This document shows positions 28,798-28,957 of a stretch of DNA of 28,957 nucleotides, in pieces; the stretch's first letter is position 1; every line of letters begins with the position of its first letter. The notes beneath the pieces were generated by a model that was not told the origin of the DNA, did no database searches, and saw nothing but the letters and a program-made list of their open reading frames with translations. The stretch is from Chromera velia (Eukaryota > Sar > Chromeraceae), in the NCBI GenBank assembly GCA_018398765.1, contig JAHBMJ010000362.1, positions 20,001-48,957 of the forward strand. The letters run 5' to 3'. Position numbers and translations under genes: made by a program.

Positions 28798-28957
28798 CTA
28801 AAAAACAGCGGGAAAAAGAGGGACGAAAGAAGAAAAAGAGCGGAAAGGACCAGACAGAACAGAAGAGAGCCTAGGGCCACAGAGCACGGAAGAAGGGGGG
28901 ATATGAGCAGTCCGGATCGCAACAGGAGAAGAGCAGGAGCACTGCCAGGCCAGGCGG
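28798..28957 (-). other. Presumed intron at the right edge
   Basis: Read on the - strand this is T/C-rich and ends in CTGTTTTTTAG at the 28797 exon, so it is probably intron. No start codon exon of the gene is visible in the window. Confidence 0.45.

Overview
The window is nuclear DNA of an intron-rich microbial eukaryote. Genes are split by many short GT-AG introns that are T/C-rich on the sense strand and full of (TG)n, (TC)n and (TTTG)n tracts, and the spaces between genes hold decayed transposable elements and satellite arrays. My best guess is an alveolate alga such as a chromerid. That rests on general gene style only and is not proven by the sequence.

Layout. 1-452: perhaps the 3' end of a + strand gene. 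453-2650: pyrimidine-rich non-coding DNA with a 9-bp minisatellite. 3104-5479: a satellite block (GC-rich minisatellite plus about 1.2 kb of CAGT repeats) bounded by 29-bp inverted repeats. 5616-8470: a complete gag-only LTR retrotransposon with two 725-bp LTRs and a broken gag. 9278-19018: the main gene, about 20 exons on the + strand, encoding a guanylate-binding-protein (GBP)-type large GTPase of about 1147 residues. I rebuilt it by hand from splice sites, reading phase and family motifs. It has a 454-residue low-complexity N-terminal extension, a GTPase domain (P-loop G482-S489, D536-x-E-G, R659-D660), a helical domain, a coiled coil, and a nine-cysteine tail ending in a CaaX box.

19019-20787 is AT-rich and apparently empty. 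20788-23399 (+) is one reading frame, broken by in-frame stops but with no frameshift, that joins a Gag-like region with two CCHC zinc knuckles to a virus-type (D5-like) superfamily 3 helicase. Facing it on the - strand, 23971-24882 carries a chromodomain in a frame with three in-frame stops, and 25253-25972 carries a 239-codon ORF of unknown function. An SF3 helicase close to a chromodomain recalls Polinton-like or virophage-like integrated elements, but no polymerase, capsid or integrase core is visible. 26057-28797 (-) is a second spliced host gene (seven exons, unknown function, possible acylphosphatase-like C-terminal region) that enters from beyond the right edge of the window.

The GBP gene and the - strand gene look functional. 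The mobile elements look decayed, mostly by transitions: the two LTRs differ by about 35 transitions and 2 transversions, and most element stop codons are one C-to-T step from a Gln or Arg codon.
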